Of a stretch of DNA of 64,000 nt, positions 24,460 to 38,629 are shown in pieces. The notes beneath the pieces are model-generated. The model saw nothing but the letters and a program-made list of their open reading frames with translations, did no database searches and was not told the origin of the DNA. Position numbers and translations under genes: made by a program. This stretch comes from Iris pallida (lineage: Eukaryota > Streptophyta > Magnoliopsida > Asparagales > Iridaceae). Position 1 is the first letter of the stretch. Each line of letters starts with the position of its first letter. Location of the stretch: NCBI GenBank assembly GCA_029216955.1, contig JANAVB010004096.1, positions 1 through 64,000 on the forward strand. Reading direction: 5' to 3'.

Positions 24460-27167
24460 ACCTACCTACGATAATGAATTTTGTCTTTGAAATTATGCTA
24501 AATAGGGCATAGGAAAACTTGTCATACATGAATTTCTGTAGGAAACTAAAAATTGAGGAAAGATAGAATGTCCCCCTTAGTTCGCCATACCACCTATGGC
24601 CATAAAAACTATATATACGCAATCATTTTCCATCTATTCAAAATCGGAGAACTATCTTCAACCTTGAATCATATCTACCACGTCGTGTAGTATTCTGCTA
24701 TAATCAAAATTTGAGGTACGATATCACGACTTGAAATTTTCTAAATCATAGAACCGTGTCTTAGTTTAAATTTTGAGAAAGGAATTTATGAAATGTATAG
24801 TTTATAAGATCCTCTAAATATTAGGATTTATTAGGATTATGATTGATTAGGATAAGTTGATTTCCACTAGAATGATAAATCAGTGCCTCATGAACACCCA
24901 CTTTCTATTTTGATCGTTTGATGTCCTCTACTGTGGCATTGATATTCGAAGAACAATACTAGTTATTTAACTTCCAACAAATTTTATATGCAAGACCTAG
25001 ACGCCTACCTTCGTATAGGCATATCATGTGCCAATCAAACACGTTCCCTTGTATTCTATTTTTATGATACGACTTTCAGGTCAGAAAGGCTAACTATAAC
25101 CCTTACTATATTACCGATGTACTTTGCGACTTCAATTAGAGACCCAACATCGATTGAAATCTTTCGAACCAATATATGGTTGTGATCTACTCGAAGCCCA
25201 CTATGCACATGCCACTAGTGTGCAACTCAATTAAGTTCCCATGTGCTACTTAAACTCAAAAGTTGCAGAAGGAGCATTTTGGTCTTAAGGAACCTAGTTA
25301 ACCAACCCGACTGACAATTAGCCCAACTACTTGAGTTAGAACCTATTCTAGGTTACCCTAACCTAATAGGAATGGTCGAGATTGATTTTGTGGATCTTGT
25401 CCAGCTAATATAGATTGAAACCAAAGGCTTATTCAATCAAAGATTGATGTCCAATTAGGGAACCCATTAAACCCTAGTTAAATCCATCCATGTATCTCGT
25501 CATATTTGGACTATAAAATCAAACTTTAGAAAATAGGTCCCTACACCTATTATGTAGTTCCCATCTTCTGGTCCACTAATCCTCCTTCCATAAATCCTTT
25601 AACTGTATCTCTTTGTAGCCTTTGTTATGCGATGAATGGAATCCCGCTGTACCCACTTGTTTTCGGTTATGCTTGACCAAGACCTCCCCTACTCCCTTGA
25701 TGAAACATAGTCATGGGCTGTGTTAGATAAGTAATACCTAGGCTTCCTATAGAGTCCATGACTACGATCATAAGAACCTTATATCCTCATACATCTTCTT
25801 AAAATTTGACCTTCTTAGAAGTCCTATTAATACACTTTTCCCGATTAACCAATTTTCGTAAGTTGCATAGAACATTGAACTTAGTATACTCTACCTCTTA
25901 GAATTGGATTCCATTCATAACCGTCATTCCAATTGTTTGGAAATTGAGATACGATCTTCGTATTGCATTTGATATCCCTTTGCTCGTGCGTTTAAATAGC
26001 CGCAGTAAACGATCACAACATTGATTCTCCAATTCCGTTCTATCATAAAATCGAATCTTAGTTTCAATTCGAGAACAACATTCCTGAAGTGTATAGGCAA
26101 GCCTCCCTAAGAATTAGCCAATAATTGGGATAGATTGGTTCCAGTTGAACTAATAAACAATGGTTTATAGCGTCCACTCCTATCCGTATCATCCGATGAC
26201 CTTTACCGTGACTTTGATATTTGAAGCACAATACTAGCTTTTTCTTTCAAACAAAGTTCACACTCATGAACTAGACCAGTCAAGCTACACACATAACATA
26301 TATGCCTGACACAAACACACTTTTTTGTGCTCCATTACACCAGATGAATGACACAATTTCCATTAGAATAAACCATAAATGACCCTTTTTGTTCCAATTG
26401 ATCTTAACCATGCAACATCGGCACATTTCCTTAAACAAACTAAATATCCATGATCCATGCGACACATCACACGTATGACATATGCGTTCTACCCAAGCAA
26501 GCACATGCCTCCTACACAACGCCAAAGACCAACCCACACCTGTTAGTCGTTATGAATTAAGATTCAAACACTTACCTATTCTAATTCTATAGCAAGGTTC
26601 CTGCGCTTATTATACTCTCATCTCTTGGCCCAAGAATTCTTCTTTCCTTAGGTTCTTCAACTTCATCTCTAGTCACCCATGTTAGGCGAAAACTGCAATA
26701 CCGCTGAACCAACACATTCTAATTATATTCAAACAAGAGGTTCCTACCAACTTGTTGGAAACATGACCCACAGAGAGGCAATATTAAATTGTAATAACTT
26801 TCTTATAGTAGTTGTTGACCAAGAACACCATGGCAATATCTAGGTACCTTTAGGATCCGTGATTGTGGTTAGAAGTGCCAAATATTCACGAGCCTCTCTT
26901 TAGAAATTATCCTCCTCAGAAGCCTTGTAAACGACGAATTTCACGGTTAACCAATTTCTATAAGTTGGGTAGGGTCTTGAACCAAGAATACCCTAGCTTG
27001 TAGAGTATGGCGTCAATTTGGATTCCGTGATAACCACCTCCTCCATCGTTTCGAAAACCAAATTACGATTTGACGTACATGCCCTTCCTGTATTAAATCT
27101 CGTTATTTTTATATTTTTTAAGTTTATTTTTAATGTCGAGGACAAAATTTTTATAAGTTGGGTAGGA
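24460..27167. other. Decayed internal retroelement sequence
   Basis: No intact frame or recognisable enzyme motif is seen. Bases 24540-25450 match 13480-14395. The last part (27137-27167) reads GAGGACAAAATTTTTATAAG then TTGGGTAGG. This is a typical polypurine-side text of chromovirus-type gypsy elements and immediately precedes LTR X2. The stretch is read as remains of non-autonomous elements. Confidence 0.5.
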
Positions 27168-29979
27168 TGTAAGCCCCTTAAATTTTTAAAATTTTATATT
27201 GCTTAATATATTTTACAGTATTTCTTGTATTTATTGGACTTTTTAAATTTTAGATTTTCGTTAATATTTTGGTAGCAAGATAAATGCTACAGTATATGTA
27301 TACATAGATAAACCTGTACAAGTTTATGTATTAGAAAAATATTTTTATTTTTGGAAAGTTTTAAGGAAATTTTTATAGCATTTTCTAAAAAAATTATACT
27401 TGCATTTAATTAATGACTTTTGTAGCAGGTAGTTGCTACAATATAAGTAGCCAGTATGTAGATGGTACATATTATTTACTTAACAAGTTTTTCGAAAATA
27501 TTTTATGAATTTTAGGATTTTTTTACTAGTTTTAGTTTTAATTTTACAGTATTTTATTAAGTACTAAAATGCTTTATATCTAAAACATGATTTTTCTAAT
27601 ATTAATAGTAGCAGATAATTTCTACCTATATGTAGCTAGTAGGTCCGATTGTTCAAATTATGCATTAAAATGTTCTAAGAATATTTCTATGAATTTTACA
27701 AATTTTGTTAATTTATTTGGATTTTGTGTGTATAATTATATATATGTAAAAAAAAAAGAAAAGGAAAATCTTGCGAGATCTTCAGATCTCGTGAGATGAC
27801 CTAGCAACCCCAACCCGACCTGTCCAAGGAAAACACAAACCCGCATATATAAGTCGAGAGAGAGAGAGAGAGAAAGAGAGATATACCTCTAAAAAAACCC
27901 TAACCGAAAACCCTATCCCCGCGTGGCTCCACCCTGGCATGCACCACCCTTCTCTGCATCGCCGTCCAGGCCCCCGTCGACTGGGCGCAGCCGCACAAGC
28001 CTGTAAGGACAACAACAACAGCCGCAGCACCTGCAGAGGGCGCCATAGCAGTGCGACCAGCAGCCGTAAGGCCAATATCATAGTGTGTTTTTGCCTCCAC
28101 GTTGGTCCGTTCTTCGAGCCATTTTCTCGGGTACGAACCTAACCAAACCCTCTTCAACTTTGTTCATTTAGTTTGTAAGTAAGTGCCATCGATCGCACGA
28201 AAAATTGACAAGAAGTCACAAAAAATTAGTTTAAAAATAGAGTATTAGAGCAGTTCAATAGCCCAACTTGGAAGACAATTTTTGAACCATATATTATGGT
28301 CTTTTAAAAAATAATTCAAAACAGTCTTAGCCAACATATAGAGCTATAGAACCCTTTTTATAGAAGTCAATTTTGACGACTTTGTGCCGAGAAATCGGTT
28401 TCCCAACATCGACGAAAAACTGTTTTCAAACTGTTAGAATTTTTAGAAAAATCACCGATATGACGTGTGCCCCGACAAACCGGGCAATGTGGTCGCAACC
28501 CATGAGCATCGAAAGATGCGTATTGCTGTCGTGACGTATGGGATTCTACAAAACTCGATTTTGTTATGCGTGCATGACAAAATCAAAGCACATCGGTCGA
28601 GATACCCCGTATTGGCCTCTTTGCAAACTAGCCTATAACTTCTTACACGTTCGTCAGGTCGAGATGAAACTTATGCCACTAGATCCAACTTTGGACATAT
28701 GATTGGGTTTTTATCATCAAACCGGACCTATAGACATATAGTTTGATGACTTTAGGGACCGTAGATACTGACGCACTTTTTGGTACAAAGTAGGTCGACC
28801 GGCGGACATCGTTTTGATTCAAAATTATGATTTTGCCCCTGTGTCCAGAATTGGACTTTTGGGTAGGTTATTTTAGACATTTCTTTTATATCAAGAATGT
28901 TCATGCTATTTATGTCAGCATTCGGGGACGTTTGCGGAATTTGACTTTTTATTACTACCAATTCTGACGATCTGAATACTGGACTTTGCTATTTCTGTGC
29001 ACCACCCTCAAGCAAGTATACCTTGTCTTTTTTGCAGTATATTTACATGCTTAAATTCTTTTATCTCGCATCGCATGATTATCAGTAGTTGTTTCTTTTT
29101 ATTTTTTGTTAATATGTTTTCTTTTTATTTTACATTAATAGTTCATACATGTTGATTGGTACCTGCTTCGTACATGAGTCGTACCGAATCAGGAGGAGGG
29201 AAGAATGAGTGCGTCATAATTGAACTGCTATTTTGTTTTCGATTTTCTCAACCTGCGAGTCCACACTAGGGGCAAGGGTAGATTATTTATTCAAACCTGC
29301 GAGTCCACACTAGGGGCGAGGGTTGATTATTTGTTCAAACTTGCGAGTCCACACTAGGGGCAAGGGTTAGTTATTTGTTTAAACCTGTGAGTCCACACTA
29401 GGGACGAGGGTTTGATTATCCGTTTGATTTCTTGTCATGTGTTCACCTAGAAACTTGGCATTTGATACACTTTTCTTTCTAGTAGTTCATTTATGCATAG
29501 TTGTTCTCATATTCATGTTTTGTTGTTGCTTAGTCCTTTTCTGTTTATATATTTTTTGGTTTTCTTTATGCATGTATACTGTTAGATAGACATATTTTAT
29601 GTAACTTGCTAGTCCCCCGAGGACCTAGTGATTTCTCCAGGTGTGTGTTTTTATGACTTTTCGTAGGTGCTCTAGTCAAGATCGTAGTCTTCCCTTTTCT
29701 ATCGAGAAGGATTGCTCTTGGATCGTCCTTTTTTACTTTTACAAATTCTTTCATTTATATGTATTTCTTCTTATTTTAAAATGGTTGGTAGTGGATTTGT
29801 GTCCGTCCAATGACTTATAAAATAATAATTCAAGGTTGATTTATGACATCATTATTCTTTTATTTGTGGATGAGAATAGTTGTCATGGTTATACTGTATT
29901 TTATAGCTTACGTATATTTATTATATGACTAGCATGTATATGTACCTAGTCCTACGTATTTTAGGACTGGGGCGTGACA
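27168..29979 (+). repeat. LTR X2 (plus), gypsy-like, 2.8 kb
   Basis: It starts TGTAAGCCCC right after a polypurine-like tract and ends GGGGCGTGACA. A TATA box with a GA run (GCATATATAAGTCGAGAGAG, 27844-27863) is followed by a GC-rich segment at about 27900-28140, the likely transcript start and R region. The 44-bp repeats lie at about 29250-29415. It has polypurine-side sequence on the left and a primer-site-like box on the right, so it is flanked by internal sequence on both sides. Short frames in the GC-rich segment are not genes. Confidence 0.75.
27844..27885 (+). promoter_or_regulatory. TATA box and GA run of LTR X2
   Basis: GCATATATAAGTC is followed by a (GA)n run and AGAGATATACCTC. This is the strongest core-promoter-like text of the X LTR and lies in its first quarter, as expected for an LTR promoter. 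Confidence 0.5.
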
Positions 29980-30950
29980 TGTTTTTATGGTGGCCCATGC
30001 AGGTCGAGTTAGTCGTTTCGGTTACGTTATTGTACCGAACGGGCCTGCATGGATTAGAGTCTAGGATCTCATCCATATGCTTGACCTTATCCCTTGATTC
30101 CATTTTCGAACTTCCTTTTTCCTGTCCTGATTTGCATCTTATTTGATCCCTTCTACCGTAAACCTTATCTTTTCTTCCGTGCTTAATAGAAGTTAGAAAG
30201 ACGACTTATATGCCCCCATTGATTCAATTACACTACTAGTTTAACTCTTGTAAATTGGATAGAATGTCTCACGACCTATCAATTCCTTTGACAATAATCA
30301 AGGCCTTAGACAAGAAGATTGTAGGATGACTTTATAGACACGAACACCAGACAAGACTTAGATCCTTAAGGAACTTAAACTATTTATATTTTTTTTCATC
30401 ATTATCTAACCTACTTATGATTTTGGACTGCCTTGTCTAATGTTGCTACTATAGCCTAGTTTTGCAAGCTTACTTTCTTTATCGAGCTTGTTCAGGATAT
30501 GTGTTTATTGGGGACGGCCACTAACATATTGTCTAATTAGAATTGGTGTATTATTGTCTGATCAACCTTAGTCCACTTGGTTTGCTCTTTAGATGATTAT
30601 CACACGTGGAATGAGATATAGATGTCTCTAGGAACTCAATTGCAACTGCCTTGACAACTCTTTTTGAATTAGTCAATCGCATTTGGGGCCTCGTATTCGT
30701 ATTCGATCCCCTCTCCCTTGAACCCTTTATTGTCTTTCACCCTTACTTATTTCGAAAAAAACAAATGCTTGTTTTTGAGGAAAGATAGAATGTCCCCCTT
30801 AGTTCGCCATACCACCTATGGCCATAAAAGCTCTATATACACAATCGTTTTCCATCTATTCGAAATCGGAGAACTATCTTCAAACTTGAGTCATATCTAC
30901 CGCGTCGTGTAGTATTCTTCTATAATCAAAATTCAAGGTACGATATCACG
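29980..30950 (+). other. Non-coding leader after LTR X2
   Basis: The primer-site-like box TGGTGGCCCATGCAGG lies at 29988-30003, followed by sequence matching 12719-13680. No coding frame is seen. The similarity ends near GATATCACGACTT at 30950. Confidence 0.6.
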
Positions 30951-33900
30951 ACTTGAGTGGTGTATGAGATAGCCTTGGTGATGTTGATCAACTGAGGATC
31001 GGGGTACCGGTGGGTCTATCAACAAGCGACACGAGTAGTACAAAGCCTTATAAATGAGGATGACAGAGTCAGTCATGATTATAGATATCGTATACGAGAT
31101 TTGAGTTAGACAAACAAGATGGCGACGCCTAGCGGTTTGGGATTACGTCAATTATAAAAATGTTGATGAAAAAAGTAGATAAATTAATTCAAGGAAAATT
31201 TAAGGTATAAGGAACGGATGACTCAGTCAAGGAATCGATGTGAATCGCATACGAAAAGTTAGTACGATTGTGAATTAGCTGCATGAAAAAGTTTGATTTT
31301 GAAGTTACAAAAATAACTATAATAATTTGGATAAAATCGCTCGATGACTTGAGTTAGCATAAAATGATGCGATTTGAGGAAATATGTTTATCTACGTCTT
31401 AGGATAGACAGATGAATATACATGATTTTCGGTTTGAACAAATTGATCATGTGACTAGTTAGAGGGATACTGATCGAATTTGATCTTGAATGTCGAGAAG
31501 ATTGTGGTATATCCAGTTCGGATGATAGCATCAGTTGCATGAATCAGAGTTTGTTACAAAGGAAGATCGTCAGGTTATGTATATCATCGATAGTATTGAG
31601 GCGTATCAAAGATTGATGTGCGATAACTCGGGAGTACTCTGATTCGAGGAATGATGATCGTGTAAAATATTATTGTTCAGATAAATGCTATAATTGGGAT
31701 TTGATAGTAATGAATGTTTGGATTACTTGATTAGATAAACTTGAAGTATACGTGAATAAATGATAGTCGGATTATGCAGAAAAAAATGTTGACATAATTG
31801 ATGTTATTGATGTGAAAATTATATGACTCGGGGAATTATAGTAGGCAATCTTATGATTATGCGATGAGATAGATGAAAAAGATTGATGATTAGCAGGTTT
31901 GAAAATTTGAGTGATGTTACGATGTATGAATCATGATTGATGCTATTCGACTTAATAATTGAAAATCAACAATGTGACTTATGATCAGTGGATTATGACT
32001 TTGGGAATTTGTAGTCGAGGTACACAAATTTGGTTTGATAGGTCTATTGAACGGATTGAGAAATGCGAGTTTGAGAGTGTGAGTTAGCATTGTTAAACTA
32101 TGTCTTGATCGAGGACAATCGTAAAATGATTTACCCTAGGAATAACTTTGCTGAATGACACGGACCCCTGGACTGAATATTATGAATGTGAATAGGAGAA
32201 ACCTATGCTTGGAGTTTAGAAATCGGAGTGATGCGAACTTGGATAGGAAGACCTTGTACTATAGACTACGATTTGACCTTAGAATTGCAATGTGGATGTT
32301 TTGATATTGTTGTTTGGGAATGGTGATCCCAACACTGACTTTGACTTTAGCCTAGTGAAGGTAGCCTAGCGGTTAGGTATATGTCCCTGTACGGAGAGAT
32401 AGAAATTAGGCGATCAACCCCAGAGAGAGATGTCTGCGTAGATGATAGACCTGGGTTAGCTAGTTAGAATTGTCTTGAAAAATCTTGAGGATTGATAGAA
32501 TTGGGTAGCAGTATTGGTGGATAGAATAATTCAATTATGTGGAGACACTACTTACGAGGCTTGGCTGAAATGCATATATTTCAGGGATGTCTTAAATATG
32601 TGCACGATCCGACTTAGTGGTAATGGCGGATTATCTATCATAAGTTTAGTTGAAATGCATATATTTCGGAGACACGTTAAATATGTGCATGATCCGACTA
32701 AGTGATACGTTGAATTCAAGTAAGACTAATGGAAACGAAACGTATCAAGGATTTTAAAATCGTATGTTTCAAAGAAAATATTGATGGTAGAACGATAGTT
32801 GGGTTTGAAATAAACTTTGAATGTTGATTAATCGGGTTCGAGATAAACAAATCGAATTTGCTTAGACTGGATACTTGAGATAAATTTGTTAATATCATAC
32901 AAGAGTCATCGAAAGAACCGTTATGTATTGATTGTAGCGAATCGAAATTAATTAATTCGGAAGATAGTAAAATCGGTAGGCAAAACACTTGAATATGGAT
33001 ACGTGCGAATATCGATCGAGGCATTGATGCAAGTCAGGTTTTGGTGATTGATTAAGGAGGGGTAATACTGGTTTTCAACTAGGAGACGATGAATAAATGA
33101 CTTGACAAAATTTTGATTCAGAAATCTGTTGACGATATCGCTTGGGTGGTTTGCCCTATAACTATGTTGTCCGTGCGTGCGACGAGTATAAGTTGCCCCA
33201 AGTTTGATATATAGTTGTTCGATATAAAAAATAACTAAGTTGCGAGCGTGGCTCAGATTGAAGAAACGTATATGAGGAGTGAATTCGAGAATCATTTGAA
33301 TGTTGAATCAAGAGATAAGTCGATGAGTACGTACTTCGTAAGTTTCGTGACGAAACTTTTTTTTCTATCCTGCCCAGTTCAACTGGATGAATCAAAACAC
33401 AACGTTATTTGGGCTTAGCCATGCAACGGCTTGCTCGAAGTCCCGTACGGTCAAGGAAATTCCTTGCTCAGGTGGGTGGCTTCGGTGAACTTGCCTCAGC
33501 TTGGCCTTCACCCTAATAACTGGAAGTTTTCAAATGCACAAATTAGGCTTAATAATAAAAGAGATGAATCTACATAGCTAAGGAAATAATCCCACCTTAG
33601 GTCAGATTAAGTTAAAAATATGGAAAGGTCCTACGGTTGGCTTAGAAATGTTGTAAGACGTGCTTCCAAGTTAACACTCGAACTTTTGTCCCACGGCTTG
33701 GGAGAAGGAAAAGTTTGTTTATGTGGCTACAAGGCTATTGACTTAGCATAGTCATAGGCGTTGCACGGTATATATGCTTGGTAAAGTATACACTGTTCTA
33801 CCGTTCCACTATCCCACTACTTGGTATAGCAAAACAGTCCAGTAGTCTCAATGCATGTTCCCACGTTCGTAAGGCTTGGCATAGCTTTTTCTCGTTCTAT

Positions 33901-35177
33901 GGTTTAAGTTGTATCACATGATTTATGGCACGATCGTGGCATTGAAATGGAATACGGTTGGGTCAAGTTATGCTGGAAGACTATCAATTAATCATTTGCT
34001 GTCTAAGCACCTTCTCACTAGTATCCAAGTAACAACTAGCTGCTCCCCGTATGATAGACTGGATCCTACTGTGATCTCGGAAGTGTCGACCACATGGCTG
34101 GGATTTGTCGCATACTCCCTCAATTGTGAGACATGGAATACATCTTGCACTCCCCCTAATGATGGGCCGATGCAAGACGATATGCCACTTCTCCAACACG
34201 CTCTATACTACAAAAGGGTTACAAATTTAGAGGTAAGGTTTCTAACTTGGCTCTTACACCTTTATCTATGACTAACCATAGAAAAATTACAATTCTTCCG
34301 TAACTTGTCAATGCTTAAACTATATACTGTATTCCTATAAGTTACATCACCAACTTCTATAGTAGTTCAATTACCGATCCACTCCTCCTACCTGTAAGCA
34401 ATCAATACAATCCTTACAAGTAAGTCTAACCATTGATACCTATTTGGGGTAATGGTCGAGGCTGAACTAGACGGCTACATAAACCTATTGGTCATCCTTC
34501 TAGTCCTATCCCGTTATAGGTTATTTCAAGACTAGTCTTATCATGTACAGAGATGATCGTTCATTCTATTTAAATCTTCTTACTCTATCTAGTACTTTTA
34601 GATTACTAACCATCTTTACACTATCGTTAGATAATAATTCCTCTAGTACTTCTAACCTAAGCCATATCTTAGGGAAAAGATAGTATAATTTATCTAATAA
34701 TTCTATAGTTGATTGTTGAGTTTAGGCTTTACACTGTACTATATTCTAACTTATTCCTTGGAAAGTATCCATGATATTCTACCCACCATAGCTACTTACT
34801 TAGTCCTATAAAGCATAGATTCATGTCTTTTTTAAATAAAAATTCAGACAATAATGGTTCTACACAGTCTATCTATTTGAGACATCTATCCAAACCCTTA
34901 CCACCTTATATAACTAACACTTCTATCAACTAAGTTATATGAAATGATGGAATGTAATCCAAATAGTTCATAAAGCACGAGTAATCGTCCTTTCGAAATA
35001 AGGATGACGAGAGTCCAAGACAAGGAGTTCAAGAAGGATGATCGACTTCAATTATGAGTTTCAAAGGTGATGGATAAAAACAAAAGGATTTCAAAGCAAT
35101 TGTGGATTGATATCTAATACAATATCTTATTACAGGCTCGTTTGGCACAGTAATGTATTCGAAATGATATGCTCTAA
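30951..35177. other. 4.2 kb without recognisable genes
   Basis: All frames are short. The first part (30951-33400) is rich in GAT/ATCG text with no family motif that I can name. Bases 33400-35100 likewise show no retroelement enzyme motif. From about 35000 to 35177 the minus strand matches the Y1 leader weakly. It is probably decayed internal sequence of element Y2, whose LTR follows, but this is inference. Confidence 0.35.
32566..32705. repeat. 85-bp tandem duplication
   Basis: TGAAATGCATATATTTC and the following text through ATATGTGCA.GATCCGACT are present at 32566 and again at 32651. The period is 85 bases, with several differences. It creates a short repetitive frame that is not a gene. 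Confidence 0.8.
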
Positions 35178-35201
35178 CCTGCATGGGCTACTAAAAAAAT
35201 A

Positions 35202-38091
35202 TATAATACCCCAGTCCTAAAATATGTAGGACTAGGAGAACGTATACATGCCAGCTACGTATCGAGAGGACTCCAGCCAGCTCGAATACGTAGAAGCTGT
35301 TTTGGTGTTCTAATTTTATCTATCATTCACTATCACATATATATCTCAATCCATAAGATAAGTAACACCAAGAATGAACAGTATATGCCATGGTCTACAG
35401 CCCAATAACATATACGTTCGATTAGACCTGAAGAACGATGTGGGTCTACAAAATAAGACTAAATGGCGGAATAGAAATAATGAATAAATGTAAAGCACGA
35501 CAAAATATCTGAGCCAGATACAACAATACCTCCATGATCAACGAACTATCTCTTTATGACCAACTACCTAGAGAGATCACCAGGTCCTCAGAAGACATAG
35601 CACGATACATGATATACATACTGAATGTAATAGTAAATAACATGCATGGAAAGACAGAAAAATAGACACGAAAGAATAAATAAGACAGTGGCATGCCATA
35701 AAGAAGTATGGTACTAGACTTGGCTAACAATCAATCAAAAAAATTCTATAGACTATAGTACAATGTAAGATACTTTCAATCTATAGTATATCTCAATTGT
35801 AGTTCAATGCAAGTAACTTTTGATCGAGAATGGTCAATTTAGCCAATGCTAATATCAATCTCCTCTCCTAAAGGAACACAAGGTCAAGTCAAGTTAAATT
35901 CAAGTCAAATCAAGTCAAAGTGATAAGGGACGCATAATCAAGTCAAGTCATGATCAAGGGAACATGGCAGAGAACTAAACAATTCTATCATAAGAAAACT
36001 GTGAACACAATGAGCAATATAACAAGCAGTAAAAGAAAATGCTAGAAAACATATACATGAACATAACATGAAACACGGTAAAGCAACAGAAAATAAACCA
36101 AGTATGAACACAAGAAGCATGTAACTATATGATAGAAAGAATAACAAAAAGCAAAAAAGGACATGTAAATACTATACAGTCGGCAATGTATACTTTCCTG
36201 CAACTTCTAGCTGAGAAAACGTCGGTCCGACTCCAATATCCTCGCTACCTTCATCACGTACACCTATAATAAATATTCTAATTTTAATAATAAACTAATA
36301 ACTTACTATATATGTATTACCATATATAGACCTAATAATATATTTATACCAAAACTAGTCATATTGACAACTCTACTTAATATCATATATAGTATTAAAT
36401 CTAACTATAAAGTAATATATTATTAACATAAAATATCACTTTTAATTATGGAAAATATTTATAAATATTCTATAATAATAACTAATATATTTTACTTATA
36501 GAAAATTATGTACACAAGTCTTATATTGATTCTATATCAATATGCATAAACTTGTTCCATGGTTTGTCTTCCGAAACGATAAATTCTTAACAAATATTAA
36601 TTCTGAAGTACTATTATTAATTATGTAAAAATATGTTTTTTTAGAACATGCACAACAATTATTATGGAGATGGTATACGGAGTTTCAAATCAGTTGGACA
36701 CATAGCACTTATGGATTTTGGTGTTTCAATCTACGGTGAAATGTCCAAATTTTTAATAAATAGCAAATGAAACCGAAATACTGCAAAAGTATATGCCTTA
36801 GAAAGCTTAGTAAGTCTAGTTTCTTTCCAAAAATATAATGAAGATCTAGTCGGCACAAAAGTGGATGAAAATTGGCTCGCAATAGAACTGGTCTGTTCTG
36901 GACACCTTTCCATATAACGGATACCCCAACCAAACCGTTTGGAACAATGTGGGTGGCCAATTGGACATGAAAATTAAAACAAAGATATTTTCATTATTTT
37001 GGTTTCAAAAAATATGAGGTCAAAAAGTAACAAAACCCTAGATGCAGAACATCAAACCTGCTAGAACGAATTCAGACTTGGATCTCAAACTTTGGTTGAC
37101 TTGTTGGCTATTTTGGTGTACTAGAAGGGATTGTGAACGTATTGGGGGGTAGATAGGATTTTAGAGGGTCACGTTAGCTTTGCAAAAAATATTCGTGGAG
37201 AGTCACGGGAGGCCGAGAAGGGCTCAAAATTGTCGGTATGCCACAAGGTGCTGTCGGCGGCCAAGACTGGGAAGGAATTTTAGGATTGAAACTTTTGGGG
37301 GGAGGTAAAAACTAAAATAGTAGCTTAAAATATAATGTCTGAGGTTTATATATGTTAGGGTTTGTCTAAGGAAGATTTTAGGAATGTTTGGTGAGATTTG
37401 GTTGCACCATTTGAAAGATATGCACATTTGAATCAATGCGTAATTAATAGGTTTCCTAATTTAGAAAGTCAATGGTGGGTTATTTTAAATCTATTATGGC
37501 TTTACAAAATTCTTAGAAAATTAATGTAAATTGATCCTAATTTGTTATGGTATTATAGGCTCAACCAAGGCTAATTGAACTAGTTCTAGGCCTATAGGGT
37601 TTATGGAATTGAAATTGACTTCGAAAAAGCTATTTAATGCGTATTGTGTGCCCTTTGAAAATAAATAGCACTTGAAAACTTAAATGAGTGGGATACCATT
37701 GACTTGTGTGTAGTAGGCTCAAAATAGGTCAAAACCATATATTGGGTTGAATGGTTTTGATCGGGTTTGGGCCTCAAATCGGAATTAAAAAATAAATCTA
37801 ATTTTACGATAAGGGCTAAAATAACCATTTTCATCCCAAAGTTGTACAAGAAATATATAACACAAGGGAACATTGAGTGGGACATGATATATCAAAATAA
37901 AGGTGGACTTGTCTAGATTACAAATATAGAACTAGATTTAAGAAATTGACAATTATTGTGCTTCAAGAATCAAAGCTACGGTAAAGTACTTCTATAGTCA
38001 TAATTATTTTAAAATATAGCATAATATTAAAATAACCATATTAAATAAATAATAATAAATAGAATAATAGCCAAAAATTAGGGGGTTTACA
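35202..38091 (-). repeat. LTR Y2 (minus), gypsy-like
   Basis: It matches Y1 (14480-17356) along its full length with small indels. On the minus strand it starts TGTAAACCCCCTAATTTTTGG at 38091 and ends GGGGTATTATA at 35202. A primer-site-like box (35193-35178) and internal start lie to its left. Its right neighbour is the same Z tail as at Y1, here split by the Sirevirus seven bases from the junction. Confidence 0.8.
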
Positions 38092-38580
38092 TCTATATTG
38101 TAGAACCCTAGAGGGGGGGTGAATAGGAAAATAAAAAATAACTAGTGCAACAGAAGCAATATATGACAAATAAAAATAAAGAGTGAGAAGATCAAACATA
38201 AGATGTATCCTGGTATCCTCGCTTGAGGCAATCCAGTCCCGGAACTCTTTCCAGCTTAAATCCACTATTTAGTCAAATAGTACACACGAGTTTGGTTCCG
38301 AAGAACTCGCCAACTTCAACACGAGTTTGGATCCGAAAACTCGCCAACTTCAACACACGAGTTTTCTTACGAAGGCTCACCAACTTCAAACGAATGAGAA
38401 GAGAAACTTGTTGATCTTCTAACACGTAAAGATCAAAATTTACAACTCTTAAATACTCTATCACTTTGGAAGAGGATGACAATTAAAAGCTTGAAGAGTA
38501 TTAATGGTGGAGCTCTTGGTTGTTGGAAAATTTATGGCAAGAGTTGGTGAAAGCCTCAAGAGAGAGAGAGAGAGAGCTTT

Positions 38581-38588
38581 CTTTTATA
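38581..38588 (-). promoter_or_regulatory. TATA box of Sirevirus 3' LTR
   Basis: The minus strand reads CTCTATAAAAGAAAGC. The equivalent box in the other LTR is at 50945-50952. It is just downstream of the repeated motif boxes in transcription direction. Confidence 0.65.
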
Positions 38589-38629
38589 GAGAAACCAAGA
38601 GTTGGTGGAATTTAATGCTTCTGAATACA

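Noticed and set aside
27782..28157. Short GC-rich frames on both strands near 28 kb
   Set aside because: They lie just after the TATA box of LTR X2, in the presumed R/U5 leader, overlap each other on opposite strands and have no domain.
32514..32705. 63-codon frame with repeated text
   Set aside because: The repetition comes from the 85-bp DNA duplication and there is no start context or homology.
33909..34271. 120-codon plus-strand frame
   Set aside because: No recognisable motif, an overlapping frame on the other strand, and a decayed retroelement context; no support as a gene.
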